From Sinohyriopsis cumingii (lineage: Eukaryota; Mollusca; Bivalvia; Unionida; Unionidae), in NCBI GenBank assembly GCA_028554795.2, contig CM068828.1:15614814-15678813 (forward strand): a stretch of 64,000 bases of DNA, written 5' to 3'. Made by a program: the position numbers and the translations under genes. Shown here piece by piece: positions 36,190 through 48,400 of the stretch. The notes beneath the pieces were generated by a model. That model had not been told where the DNA came from. It worked only from the letters and a program-made list of their open reading frames with translations, and did no database searches. Positions within the stretch are counted from its first letter, which is position 1; the number at the start of each line of letters is the position of its first letter.

Positions 36190-38880
36190 ATACTATAAGA
36201 CAGTATACTATTCATGTTATGATAACAATGATCCCTGTTATAATTATAATATTCATGTAACCATAACAATGATCCCTGTTATAAGTATGCTATTCATGTA
36301 ACCATAACAATGATCCCTATTATAAATATACTATTCATGTAAACCATAACAGTGACCCTGGTTATAAGTATACTATTCATGTAAACCATAACAGTGATCC
36401 CTGTTATAAGTATACTATTCATGTAGCCATAACAATGACCCTGGTTATAAGTATGCTATTCATGTAAATCATAACAATGATCCCTGTTGAAAGTATACTA
36501 TTCATGTAAACCATAACAATGATCCCTGTTGAAAGTATACTATTCATGTAAACCATGACAATGATCCCTGTTGAAAGTATACTATTCATGTAACCATAAC
36601 AATGATCCCTGTTATAAGTATACTATTCATGTAGCCATAACAATGACCCTGGTTATAAGTATACTATTCATGTAAACCATGACAATGATCCCTGTTGAAA
36701 GTATACTATTCATGTAACCATAACAATGATCCCTGTTATAAGTATACTATTCATGTAGCCATAACAATGACCCTGGTTATAAGTATACTATTCATGTAAA
36801 CCATGACAATGATCCCTGTTTTAAGTATACTATTCATGTAAACCATGACAATGATCCCTGTTATAAGTATACTATTCATGTAGCCATAACAATGATCCCT
36901 GTTATAAATATACTATTCATGTAAACCATGACAATGATCCCTGTTGAAAGTATACTATTCATGTAACCATAACAATGATCCCTGTTATAAGTATACTATT
37001 CATGTAGCCATAACAATGACCCTGGTTATAAGTATACTATTCATGTAAACCATAACAATGATCCCTGTTTTAAGTATACTACTAATGTAACCATAACAGT
37101 GATTCCTGTTATAAGTATACTATTCATGTAAACCATAACAATGATCCCTGTTATAAGTATACTATTCATGTTAACCATAACAGTGATTCCTGTTATAAGT
37201 ATACTATTCATGTAACCATAACAATGAGCCCTACTGAAAGTATACTATTCATGTAAACCATAACAATGATCCCTGTTAGAAGTATACCATTCATGTAAAC
37301 CATAACAATGATCCCTGTTATAAGTATACTATTCATGTAAACCATAACAGTGATCCCTGTTATAAGTATACTATTAATGTAAACCATAACAGTGATTCCT
37401 GTTATAAGTATACTATTCATGTAAACCATAACAATGATCCCTGTTATAAGTATACTATTCATGTTAACCATAACAGTGATTCCTGTTATAAGTATACTAT
37501 TCATGTAACCATAACAATGAGCCCTACTGAAAGTATACTATTCATGTAAACCATAACAATGATCCCTGTTAGAAGTATACCATTCATGTAAACCATAACA
37601 ATGATCCCTGTTATAAGTATACTATTCATGTAAACCATAACAGTGATCCCTGTTATAAGTATACTATTCATGTAAACCATAACAGTGATCCCTGTTATAA
37701 GTATACTATTCATGTAAACCATAACAATGATCCCTGTTATAAGTATACTATTCATGTTAACCATAACAGTGATTCCTGTTATAAGTATACTATTCATGTA
37801 ACCATAGCAATGAGCCCTACTGAAAGTATACTATTCATGTAAACCATAACAATGATCCCTGTTAGAAGTATACCATTCATGTAAACCATAACAATGATCC
37901 CTGTTATAAGTATACTATTCATGTAAACCATAACAGTGATCCCTGTTATAAGTATACTATTAATGTAAACCATAACAGTGATCCCTGTTATAAGTATACT
38001 ATTCATGTAAACCATAACAATGATCCCTGTTATAAGTATACTATTCATGTAACCATAACAATGAGCCCTACTGAAAGTATACTATTCATGTAAACCATGA
38101 CAATGATCCCTGTTAGAAGTATACCATTCATGTAAACCATAACAATGATCCCTGTTATAAGTATACTATTCATGTAAACCATAACAGTGATCCCTGTTAT
38201 AAGTATACTATTAATGTAAACCATAACAGTGATCCCTGTTATAAGTATACTATTCATGTAAACCATAACAATGATCCCTGTTATAAGTATACTATTCATG
38301 TAACCATAACAGTGAGCCCTACTGAAAGTATACTATTCATGTAAACCATGACAATGATCCCTGTTAGAAGTATACCATTCATGTAAACCATAACAATGAT
38401 CCCTGTTATAAGTATACTATTCATGTAAACCATAACAGTGATCCCTGTTATAAGTATACTATTAATGTAAACCATAACAGTGATCCCTGTTATAAGTATA
38501 CTATTCATGTAAACCATAACAATGATCCCTGTTATAAATATACTATTCATGTAACCATAACAATGAGCCCTACTGAAAGTATACTATTCATGTAAACCAT
38601 GACAATGATCCCTGTTATAAGTATACTATTCATGTAAACCATAGCAATGATCCCTGTTATAAGTATGCTATTCATGTAAACCATAACAATGATCCCTGTT
38701 ATAAGTATACTATTCATGTAAGTCATAACAATGATCCCTGTTAAAGGTAAATTATTCATGTAAGTCATAACAGTGATCCCTTTTACAAGTATTATTCATG
38801 TGAAGCATAACAGTGATCCCTGTTATAAGTATACTATTCATGTAAACCACAGCAATGACCCCATTTATAATTATAATATG
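36190..38880. repeat. 42-bp minisatellite, subfamily 1, with higher-order units
   Basis: About 64 units with core ATGTAAACCATAACAATGAT followed by CCCTGTTATAAGTATACTATTC. From 37208 a higher-order unit repeats at 293, 293, 251, 251 and 251 bp (starts near 37208, 37501, 37794, 38045, 38296 and 38547). Each contains one 41-bp unit (ATGTAACCATAAC, lacking one A) and a GAGCCCTACTGAAAG variant. The 41-bp unit shifts frame once per higher-order repeat, so the minus frames are cut into near-identical 84-98-codon pieces. Confidence 0.95.
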
Positions 38881-38884
38881 CAAT

Positions 38885-40875
38885 TCATCAGTCAAACAGT
38901 GACCTCTGTTATAAATGTATTATTCATGTAAATCCTAACAGTGACCTCATTTATAAGTGTATTATTCAGGTAAGTCCTAATAGTAACCTCTGTTATAAAT
39001 GTATTACTCACATAAGACATAACAGTGACCTCTGTTATAAGTGTATTGTTCACGTAAGCCATAACAGTGACCTCTGTTATAAGTGTATTATTCACGTAAG
39101 CCATAACAGTGACCTCTGTTATAAGTGTATTATTCACGTAAGCCATAACAGTGACCTCTGTTGTAAGTGTATTGTTCACGTAAGCCATAACAGTGACCTC
39201 TGTTATAAGTGTATTGTTCACGTAAGCCATAACAGTGACCTCTGTTATAAGTGTATTATTCACGTAAGTCATAACAGTGACCTCTGTTATAAGTGTATTA
39301 TTCACGTAAGCCATAACAGTGACCTCTGTTATAAGTGTATTATTCACGTAAGCCATAACAGTGACCTCTGTTATAAGTGTATTATTCACATAAGCCATAA
39401 CAGTGACCTCTGTTATAAGTGTATTATTCACGTAAGCCATAACAGTGACCTCTGTTATAAGTGTATTGTTCACGTAAGCCATAACAGTGACCTCTGTTAT
39501 AAGTGTATTATTAATGTAAGCCATAACAGTAACCTCTATTCTAAGTGTATTATTCACGTAAGTCATAACAGTGACCTCTGTTATAAGTGTATTGTTCACG
39601 TAAGCCATAACAGTGACCTCTGTTATAAGTGTATTATTCACATAAGCCATAACAGTGACCTCTGTATTATTCACGTAAGCCATAACAGTGACCTCTGTTA
39701 TAAGTGTATTATTCACGTAAGTCATAACAGTGACCTCTGTTATAAGTGTATTATTCACATAAGCCATAACAGTGACCTCTGTTGTAAATGTATTATTCAC
39801 ATAAGCCATAACAGTGACCTCTGTTATAAGTGTATTATTCACGTAAGCCATAACAGTGACCTCTGTTATAAGTGTATTGTTCACGTAAGCCATAACAGTG
39901 ACCTCTGTTATAAGTGTATTATTAATGTAAGCCATAACAGTGACCTCTATTCTAAGTGTATTATTCACGTAAGTCATAACAGTGACCTCTGTTATAAGTG
40001 TATTATTCACGTAAGCCATAACAGTGACCTCTGTTATAAGTGTATTGTTCACGTAAGCCATAACAGTGACCTCTGTTATAAGTGTATTATTAATGTAAGC
40101 CATAACAGTAACCTCTATTCTAAGTGTATTATTCACGTAAGTCATAACAGTGACCTCTGTTATAAGTGTATTATTCACGTAAGCCATAACAGTGACCTCT
40201 GTTATAAGTGTATTATTCACGTAAGCCATAACAGTGACCTCTGTTATAAGTGTATTATTCACGTAAGTCATAACAGTGACCTCTGTTATAAGTGTATTGT
40301 TCACGTAAGCCATAACAGTGACCTCTGTTATAAGTGTATTATTAATGTAAGCCATAACAGTGACCTCTGTTATAAGTGTATTGTTCATGTAAGCCATAAC
40401 AGTGACCTCTGTTGTAAGTGTATTATTCACGTAAGCCATAACAGTGACCTCTGTTATAAGTGTATTATTCATGTAAGCCATAACAGTGACCTCTGTTATA
40501 AGTGTATTGTTCATGTAAGCCATAACAGTGGCCTCTGTTATAAGTGTATTATTAATGTAAGCCATAACAGTGACCTCTGTTATAAGTGTATTGTTCATGT
40601 AAGCCATAACAGTGACCTCTGTTATAAGTGTATTATTAATGTAAGCCATAACAGTAACCTCTATTCTAAGTGTATTTTTCACGTAAGCCATAACAGTGAC
40701 CTCTGTTATAAGTGTACTATTCACGTAAGCCATAACAGTGACTTCTGTTATAAGTGTATTGTTCACGTAAGCCATAACAGTAACCTCTATTCTAAGTGTA
40801 TTATTCACGTAAGCCATAACAGTGACCTCTGTTATAAGTGTATTATTAACGTAAGCCATAACAGTGACATCTGTT
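38885..40875. repeat. 42-bp minisatellite, subfamily 2, with 655-codon open minus frame
   Basis: About 47 units with core CATAACAGTGACCTCTGTTA followed by TAAGTGTATTATTCACGTAAGC, related to subfamily 1. Nearly all units are exactly 42 bp, so a minus frame of 655 codons stays open (38892-40859) as a 14-residue repeat (MAYVNNTLITEVTV). Every unit has an in-frame ATG. I see no signal peptide, domain or splice sites and regard the frame as a by-product of the repeat. The unit also presents GTAAGCC on the plus strand. Confidence 0.95.
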
Positions 40876-41203
40876 ATAAATATACTAAGGTGTGTTCAAA
40901 CAAGTCTGTTATAATGCATAACAAAACAACAGTACATTATTTATGCATGAAACAGTATTATAACAATAATACAACAGTAATGTTTTTATGATATGAAACC
41001 AAGTTGCAAATGCTTTTTGCTCAGCCAGAACTAAAATTGGGCCAAGCAAACAATGTATCCACAATAAAGTAAAATGTTGCCATTTTGATTTAATTGATGA
41101 CCATACCTGCAGTGGTATACTGATGGGCTTTATAGTAAGGCAGACCTGCCGACCCTTATGATTTTGCCATAAATCTTACAGAAATGGCCCTTGAAATACT
41201 GAC
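40876..41203 (+). other. Intron sequence, nothing recognised
   Basis: Unique AT-rich DNA between the 42-bp array and the TTAA element. Confidence 0.6.
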
Positions 41204-41277
41204 TTAAAGGAGACTAGAAATCAAAATTTTCCTTTTGCGTATGTAATTCTCTACAGATTTTAATTCAACTGCAATGT

Positions 41278-41478
41278 TTATAAATTAAATATTGTAAGCG
41301 GGTAGTGATTATATTGCGTGGAAGATACCACGATTCCGTAAATTGCCGAGTTTTTCCGAGTTTTGATGAGACAACAGATCACGTGGTACTGTGACGCTAT
41401 ACTAGCCAGTCCTTGAATACAATCATAAACATTGGCGAGCGAGGTAGACAGGAGACCACATTTAGGTTGCACATTCAA
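41278..41478 (-). other. 66-codon minus frame inside the TTAA element, unidentified
   Basis: The frame includes CGLLSTSLANVYDCIQGLAS and lies just inside the left inverted end in CpG-rich sequence. It could be the C-terminal remnant of the element's protein, because the THAP part is at the other end on the same strand. I recognise no motif. Confidence 0.25.
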
Positions 41479-41813
41479 AAGTTAAATCTACAGTCTGATA
41501 TAATAGTTTATGTACTGTACTGGTAAGTGCTAAAAGAAATTTGTAAGGCACAGGCCGTGGGCAGGTGGCTTAAATAAACTAAATTCTTGAATGAAATTCC
41601 ACAAGCCCAGACAGTTCATACCTGTCAACTCTCAATCCGGGAGAAAAACCTCCCTATTTTGGGGGTATTTCCTCATCTATCTCCAGATCTCGTAATATCT
41701 CTCAATTTTGCGCAGCGAAGTCCCGATTATTACATTATGTCTGTCAATTTTCATTTGTCAGAAGATAAAAACCCAACCCCAAACCATTTTTAAATATAAC
41801 GTATGCAATCCAC

Positions 41814-41900
41814 AGTCTAAACTGCCACACTGCAGACATCGTAGCGATATGACTGAAAAATTGTTAAAGCTACGTTAAAAATTCAAATCACACACACGTC
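41814..41900 (+). mobile_element. 3' fragment of the core-type SINE
   Basis: GTCTAAACTGCCACACTGCA and GTTAAAGCTACGTTAAAAAT match the 3' part of the SINE at 27296-27621, in the opposite orientation. The tRNA head and core are missing, so this is a 5'-truncated insertion nested in the TTAA element. Confidence 0.8.
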
Positions 41901-42085
41901 TAAACCCGGCACTGGACGAAATAATTAATATCATACAACAGTTTTTTTTTCTTTTTTTCTTCTTCAGTAAATAGAACGTGAAGATTAAACATTATTCAAG
42001 TAAATTTCAGATTTTTTAAACAACTACAACAGTACTATAGTATTAAAAAAAATTAAAAGAATAAAATTGTCACCAATTAACTTAA

Positions 42086-42325
42086 ATGAATGATCACTTT
42101 GAAATTTTCTCTGCAAGCAAAATCGCATCTCCATTTCCGCCAAAGAAACTCGGCCAGTTAACACCTGACATTCCTCTACCGTATATGAAAAGTTTAATTA
42201 CCATGATTAAATTACAAGGAGTAAAACAAAATATACCATGCAGTATATGTGACCCTAAAGAACTAATTCTGAATAAATATTTTATTCAGCAAACAGTGTT
42301 ACATGCATTAAGACTTAAACATTAG
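42086..42325 (+). other. 79-codon frame inside the TTAA element, unidentified
   Basis: The frame holds FPPKKLGQLTPDIPLPYMKS and a CSICD pair of cysteines. No family recognised. Orientation is opposite to the THAP remnant, and it is listed only for completeness. Confidence 0.15.
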
Positions 42326-43301
42326 GAAATAAGGTGGGGCATAAAACTTGAGAAAAACAGTTGCCACATGTACAGTAACTTGTGACTACAGATTTGAACT
42401 GTTAAAATGAAGTCCATGGCATCGTAAGTAACAACAAAATAGGCATGGTTTATTTGGTAATCAATTGCTGGTGCTTACACATACACACACTGTCGAACAT
42501 GGTTTCTTTGGAAGTATGTCCGAAGGGCAGTCCTTTTCACAAGATCAATGCAAGGATAAGGATTATGTTCATTAGTCACACTGGCTTTATTGTTTGCGTA
42601 CTTAAATCAAAACTTGAGCTATTTTGCAATTTAGCCAGAACTGACCAGAATATGCAAAAGGGGCTTGTCATGGGGTGATAATAAGGCGTATCACAGGGAG
42701 AAAAGGCACGTTAAATGGGCGGTCGCACATTGGGGCAAGGGGGGGGGGGTCAATAGTACCCCCCCCGTTCTATTGTCAGACAGTTAATGTGAAACTTTGA
42801 CCTCTTATTTTTTAATCGCTGCTTTTTAAACTGCCCAAGGAATAGTTTTATATCAGTTCCAATTATTACAGATTACTGTTTATGCATACTACATGTATAT
42901 AATGCATTTTTTTAAAATTTTTAATTGTTATAAGAGTACTGAAAATTGTGTTTTCTCGAAACACGACAGGTTTAGAATCTTATTTTTAGCAAAGCTTCCA
43001 TTTGATTAAAATCAAATCTAAATTTCACCTAGGACAATGGTGATTTGATTTAGATTGTCCCGTGTTAAGGCATGTATGTCAACATCTTGAAAATACATTT
43101 ACTCATTTCACCAGCGCGATCAAAGTTTCCTCAGGCAAACAATTTTTGTTTCGACAAGCCTGACGGGCACCTCACTTTGAATACAGGATGGGCCGGTACT
43201 AAAACCAGAAGGGGCCCAGGGTGTCGGGCTATCAGATTTGTTTTTAGCACTGCTGTTTTAGATAAAAGATATGTGGATTGATTGTTGCATTTTGTGGTCA
43301 C

Positions 43302-43620
43302 TTACTCGTCCTTCTGCCTATTTTCGTATCTCACACATTTCCCAGGATTTAAAATGTACAAAGGTATGTCTGGAACAGCGCCAACTTTTAGTCTAGGCCT
43401 AGCATTTGCGTATCTTTGAGCTGCTATTTTTTCATGATCCCTCTTGTAACATTTCTTTGAGAAATGTAACGAGCACATAGTGCTGTATGGTGTTGCTTTG
43501 AAATCGACTTGTTTGTAATAATGCACCCATTCTTTCATTATGCCTTTGTCTTTCGGAAAAGAAAAAAAAAAATATGTCCACAGGCTTTTCTTAATGTTCT
43601 AATACACCCGTAAGCAACGC
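43302..43620 (-). pseudogene. THAP zinc-finger domain, frameshifted
   Basis: Read on the minus strand. The 3' part (43302-43538 and a little upstream) has FPKDKGIMKEW, then MCSLHF (the C-x2-H pair of the C2CH finger) and VGAVPDIP, matching the AVPTIF-like end of THAP domains. The first Cys pair, FCVAYGC (C-x4-C), is just upstream at about 43606-43624, but a run of 11 A (43562-43572) lies between and puts the halves in different frames. Either the run has slipped, making it a pseudogene, or a small intron is removed. THAP domains bind DNA and form the N-terminus of P-element and Kolobok-type transposases. A stop follows soon after the domain with no transposase core. Confidence 0.8.
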
Positions 43621-43872
43621 AAAATGGTCTTGTCTTTTACTCTGGCAACTTCCACTTGGGCTGCTGGAGTCGCTACTATGACGTCACATCCCGAAAGTAA
43701 CCGAATAGGCGCGGAAATTTTGCATATGAGGTCACGGAAATTCAGCTCCTAGAAGATAAGCCAATATTTAAATATTGGCATTACGGTCGCAGATGATACT
43801 TCAGAATAAGGTTTTCTGCTATAGTACTTTTATTATTATTCTATATTTCCATTGGTTTCTGGTCTCCTTTAA

Positions 43873-44790
43873 GGAATAAAAGCACAAATTGTGGAAATAC
43901 AATTGTTTGTAGTAAAATCCAGATCCTGGCTTGTCTGTGTGTGATTCAGATCAGGGTTTCTAATAAGATTCAGTAGAGTTGGTCAGGCAACCAAACTGTA
44001 TGGGAGTACCTCAGATGCTTTAAACTACACATATTATGTGATACACAGTGCCTTCATGATCTTGCTGTTGCTTATTTTTTAATAATGGCGTCCAACAAGC
44101 GATACAGTTTTAGGATGAAAGGGATAATAATAATCCTAAAAAGTTGTAATAGTCTGTACAGAAGAATAGAAAGGAATATTCAGATTCTTGGGGAAAAAGC
44201 ATGAAGGGCAATAATTGTGTTTAGTGGACATCATGTGTGTTTTTAAGCATGTCTTGTGGCAAAAAGGATGATCACTGTCATGATTTTTGTTTGTTTGTTT
44301 AAGAATTATGTCAAGATGAGAGATAGCAAGAAGTTGCTGAGCTCCGTTGGGACTGCAGTTTATGAAATAGTACTGGAAATAATTAGGATCCAAGTATACT
44401 TTACAAACAGTTTAGTTTTAGTTGCACACAATGTTTACTGGTGCTGTATCAGTCTTGAATCATGCTTTTGAACTTTGAGATGCATCTTTTCCAGCTTGAC
44501 AAATGCAGTACATCACATTTTGTCCTATCTTACTGAAAACTAGTCTAACTTACCGAGAAAAAAAATTACTCTCTTCTTAAGAAGGCCTTGCCAGGGTTGA
44601 CAGGTCTGGTAAGGGACAAATGTGTAGTTTACCATGGATTTTTTTTTACTCTTTGTTGGTCAGTTTACCATGGATTATCATGACTGTTGGGTCAGTTTGT
44701 ATGTAGTGCTAGTTGGAAATCAACAATTCTCATTAGTGTTAGTATGGCTTTTGAAAGGAAGTACTGGTACTTTAATTCAGACTTTAGATT
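43873..44790 (+). other. Intron sequence, nothing recognised
   Basis: Unique AT-rich DNA. Frames at 44136-44471 overlap on both strands and carry no recognisable motif. Confidence 0.55.
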
Positions 44791-44797
44791 AGAGTTA

Positions 44798-45495
44798 CCA
44801 TGATACAGCAGGTACCTAGTACAATATCCAGTCACCTTGATACAGCAGGTACCTAGTACAATATCCACTCACCTTGATACAGCAGGTACCTAGTACAATA
44901 TCCAGTCACCTTGATACAGCAGGTACCCAGTACAATATCCAGTCACCTTGACACAGCAGGTGCCTAGTGCAATATCCAGTCACCTTGTTACAGCAGGTAC
45001 CTAGTACAATATCTAGTCACCTTGATACAGCAGGTGCCTAGTACAATATCCAGTCACCGTGATACAGCAGGTACCTAGTACAATATCCAGTCACCTTGAC
45101 ACAGCAGGTACCTTGTACAATATCCAGTCACCTTGACACAGCAGGTACCTAGTACAATATCCAGTCACCTTGACACAGCAGGTACCTAGTACAGTATCCA
45201 GTCACCTTGACACAGCAGGTGCCTAGTGCAATATCCAGTCACCTTGTTACAGCAGGTATCTAGTACAATATCTAGTCACCTTGATACAGCAGGTGCCTAG
45301 TACAATATCCAGTCACCATGATACAGCAGGTACCTAGTACAATATCCAGTCACCTTGACACAGCAGGTACCTTGTACAATATCCAGTCACCTTGACACAG
45401 CAGGTACCTAGTACAATATCCAGTCACCTTGACACAGCAGGTACCTAGTACAGTATCCAGTCACCTTCATACAGCAGGTACTTAGTACAATATCC
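44798..45495. repeat. 37-bp minisatellite
   Basis: About 19 units with core GATACAGCAGGTACCTAGTA followed by CAATATCCAGTCACCTT. A higher-order order of variants (TGCCTAGTGCAATATCC, TTGTTACAGC, GACACAGC) is repeated, with 44940-45160 resembling 45210-45430. Confidence 0.94.
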
Positions 45496-45499
45496 ATCC

Positions 45500-45840
45500 A
45501 GATTCTAGAGAATATTCTTTGTATGTGCCTGTCATATAGGATAGATGGCACATAGGTTATGGAGGAGCCATATTGATATCAGTTTCAAAAGGTCAAGTTT
45601 ACTAGGACTGAAAGAAGAAAAATGAATTATGTACAAAAAGTTTCAGTTATTGACAGAGAAGATTATTAAACATGGATTGGACAATTAATGTGCTCTTTTT
45701 ATTTTTGGGACTATTGTGTCACACATTATTTGTTATTTTACCTTGACTATGGCGCTGTTGTAGTGTCAATCCATGCTTAAAAAGTTGCAATACATTGTAT
45801 CTTGTAAACACCTGCTCATAATTACCTTTGGACATTAAAA
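45500..45840 (+). other. Intron sequence upstream of DIRS-like copy 2
   Basis: No coding signal. It may include 5' non-coding DNA of the retroelement, whose terminal repeat I could not identify. Confidence 0.45.
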
Positions 45841-45841
45841 G

Positions 45842-47175
45842 ATGACATGGTCTCAAAGCAACAATAAGTTTGGAGGCAGGCAGTTCAGGAACTGCCTGCC
45901 TCAGAGTCTCCAGCTTGCTGAACAACCTGTTCCAGCTTTTCAGAACAATCTGTCACAGTCACAAAAGATGATTATAGGTGGAATACGGGCAAGGGATCAC
46001 TACTTGGTTAGATCTCTGTTCAATACCAGAAGACAACAGTCTCATCAGACAAAGAGGCCAAATTACCATGGAGGAATTCAAAGAAAACAAGTTTATTCGC
46101 ATTCAAACCTCCTAGCGACAGATGTTGACATGTTAACTCCACTGCCCATAGCCAGCTTAACATTGGGCGACCATTTCCAACATTTTAACTCTCACTGGAT
46201 CACCCTTTTCCCTGAAACCCCCTGTACCATCAGACCGGGTGAAATATACCTTTTTATGAAATGAGATATGGTCACTCATCTCCAAACAGTCAGTGAAGAT
46301 ATTTCTGTGGGTTTATTCAAGGCTTTTTCTCATGCACAAGGTGCACAAGTTGAGACCAATCATCCATCTGAGTTGCCTCAACCAGTACATTCTACTGCCA
46401 AAATTCAGGATGGAGACAGCAAGATCAATTAGTCTTGGTCTGATGGACCCATATTTTCATGTCCCTATCCACCCATCTCCACGAACATTCCTTCGGTTTG
46501 CTTACCATGGCATGGTTTATCGGTTGAAAGTTCTGTCAGCCATTGGGCCTTTACCACGATAATGAAATAGATTTTCTCACTATTTCATTTGGCATCTTCC
46601 ACAACAATGGGAGCATACTTGGATGACATCCTCCAAAAACATATGGTAAGTTCAATTTTACTCCAAGGCAGGAATGATTTTTTCACTTTTACATTGCCTA
46701 GGATTTCTTGTGAACTGGGACAAATCCGTTCTTCATTAATCTTAGTGTTATGGCCATTTGAGTATGGCATTTCTCACCAGCCTCAGTCAGGTACAACTTT
46801 CCCACAATCGTGTAACCTGGATAGTAGAACTGGTTGAGTCTGTTTCCAACAAAAGTCGGATTTCGGTGAGAGAGTTGTTGTAACTTCTCAGATTATTCAT
46901 TATGCATTTGATTCTGCTAGGCTGTCTTTTTATGTGCCTCTTACAGATGACATTGCAAGCTCGATGGTGCCCATTCTCCAGTCCCCTTGATCAACAAGTC
47001 AGAGTCATGCCCAATGTACAATTTGTTCCTATGTTACTAAAGAACCAGGATTGGTTTATGTCAGGGGCCCTTATGGAGAAGCCCCAAGCAGAAATGACAG
47101 CATGTACTGATGCAGTACATACAGTTATGGTACTCATCTGTTGCCAGGTCTCACTACAGTGATTGGCATGTGGGA
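45842..47175 (+). pseudogene. DIRS-like retrotransposon remnant, copy 2
   Basis: A broken polyprotein in three frames. A gag/RT junction region lies at 45842-46260, ending in FQHFNSHWITL. Reverse transcriptase follows at 46293-46562 with RPIIHLSCLNQYILLPKFRM, ETARSI and FHVPIHPSPRTFLRF. The catalytic motif YLDD is at 46616-46627. A following region at 46902-47160 includes LQMTLQARWCPFSSPLDQQV, the stretch between RT and RNase H in DIRS-type elements. Stops between and inside the pieces mean it is dead, and nothing recognisable follows 47175. Sense orientation, in the largest intron (12.9 kb). It retains the RT active site that copy 1 has lost, whereas copy 1 retains more of the C-terminal part. 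Confidence 0.8.
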
Positions 47176-47930
47176 TCCAAGAGATATATTTGAAAGAGAA
47201 AGCAAATGTTGAAGTAAATTATGTTTCTTTGAGAATGTTTATCTGATGACATTACTTCAAAACCTCTGAACCACCCCACCCCACCCCACCATGCGAGCAT
47301 CTGTGTGCACATATTGCTCAGCTTAAAAACTGGTGAAACCTGCTGGTGGCAAAGGGAGTTAATGGGCAGGATTTACTGTCTTTTGTCTGTACGAAATAGA
47401 CACAAAAGATGATTTTTCATCTTTTTGGTAGCGAATCGAGTAGATTGTTCGATTATATCGTAATGTTAATGAGAGTAATTAAGTAAGTTGGGTAAGTATT
47501 CTCAGAGAAATAATTTACATAAAAACTTCGCTTTTATGTGTCCTATGCTTATATTTGCATATAAATACTGTTTAAACCATCTGTCTTAGGAAGGCATAAA
47601 TATACACAAAATATCTGTCTTTAATATCCGTTAACATGCAAAATTTGAATTGACTGAGCATCTACTTTCCATGATTTAGTCATTAATTACTCCTAATTGC
47701 CAACATATGTTGGACTGCAGAACACTATTAACTTGCCGATGCAAACTTTGCCATCCTCATTAGTTCATTGGAGGTTTTGAAGGTGATAAAAGTCTTGTTA
47801 ATATGAAGTTTTGCACTCATTAGAGATTTTGTTCAAACTCTATTGAATGACCAGAGAAAATGATGTTTATGTATCTGAACATGCATTGTGCATGCAATGA
47901 CCATGATAATATTGTGGCTCATGGTAGATG
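47176..47930 (+). other. Intron sequence, nothing recognised
   Basis: Unique AT-rich DNA with a short CCCCA repeat near 47271-47291. Confidence 0.55.
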
Positions 47931-47934
47931 ACAG

Positions 47935-48400
47935 CTGCATTTCAACATTTTGCCAAATAACCATGCTTTTGGTTTTTCATGATTTTTTTCATGATTTCAT
48001 GTGTGAATACATACCATTCCAAATAACCATGCTTTTGTTTCTTCATGATTTCATGTGTCAGTACTATACCATTCCAAATATCCATGCTTTTGGTTTTGTT
48101 ATGATTTCATGTGTGAGTACATTAACATTCCAAATAAACACGCTTTTGGTTTTTCATGATTTCATGTGAGTGTATTACCATTTCATGATTTCATGTGTGA
48201 GTACATAATTTACTAACAATTCCAGATAACCATGCCTTTGTTTTTGCATGATTTCATGTGTGAGTACATTATCATTTCATGATCTCATGTGTGAGTACAT
48301 TATCATTTCATGATCTCATGTGTGAGTACATTATCATCTCATGATCTCATGTGTGAGTACATTATCATCTCATGATCTCATGTGTGAGTACAAATCTAAG
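47935..48400 (+). repeat. Irregular CATGATTTCATGTGTGAGTAC repeats
   Basis: About ten units of variable length. The left units are ~57 bp (with TTCCAAATAACCATGCTTTT). The right ones are ~32 bp (ATTATCATTTCATGATCTCA, TGTGTGAGTACATT), apparently a deletion derivative that then amplified. Confidence 0.85.

Larger units (their letters stand above)
41204..43872 (-). mobile_element. Kolobok/T2-like DNA transposon, TTAA target site, THAP remnant
   Basis: The element lies between two TTAA copies (41204-41207 and 43869-43872). Its inverted ends read AGGAGACTAGAAATCAA on the left and AGGAGACCAGAAACCAA on the right read inward, differing at two positions. With the target site this gives TTAAAGGAGAC, matching the TTAAAGGRR end I recall for T2/Kolobok elements. 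Kolobok transposases carry THAP domains and use TTAA, and a THAP finger lies near the right end on the minus strand, where a transposase N-terminus would be. The 2661-bp interior has no intact transposase core, a nested SINE tail (41814-41900), a G run facing a C run (42736-42768) and high CpG near both ends. It is probably a decayed or non-autonomous copy. Confidence 0.75.

Noticed and set aside
36021-36260. 79-codon plus frame over the exon at 36070-36147
   Set aside because: It reads a different frame from the calpain exon and runs through both splice sites.
37208-38768. Ladder of 73-98-codon minus frames with a MNSILITGIIVMVY repeat
   Set aside because: The hydrophobic look comes from the repeat itself. 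Frames begin and end only where a 41-bp unit shifts the phase.
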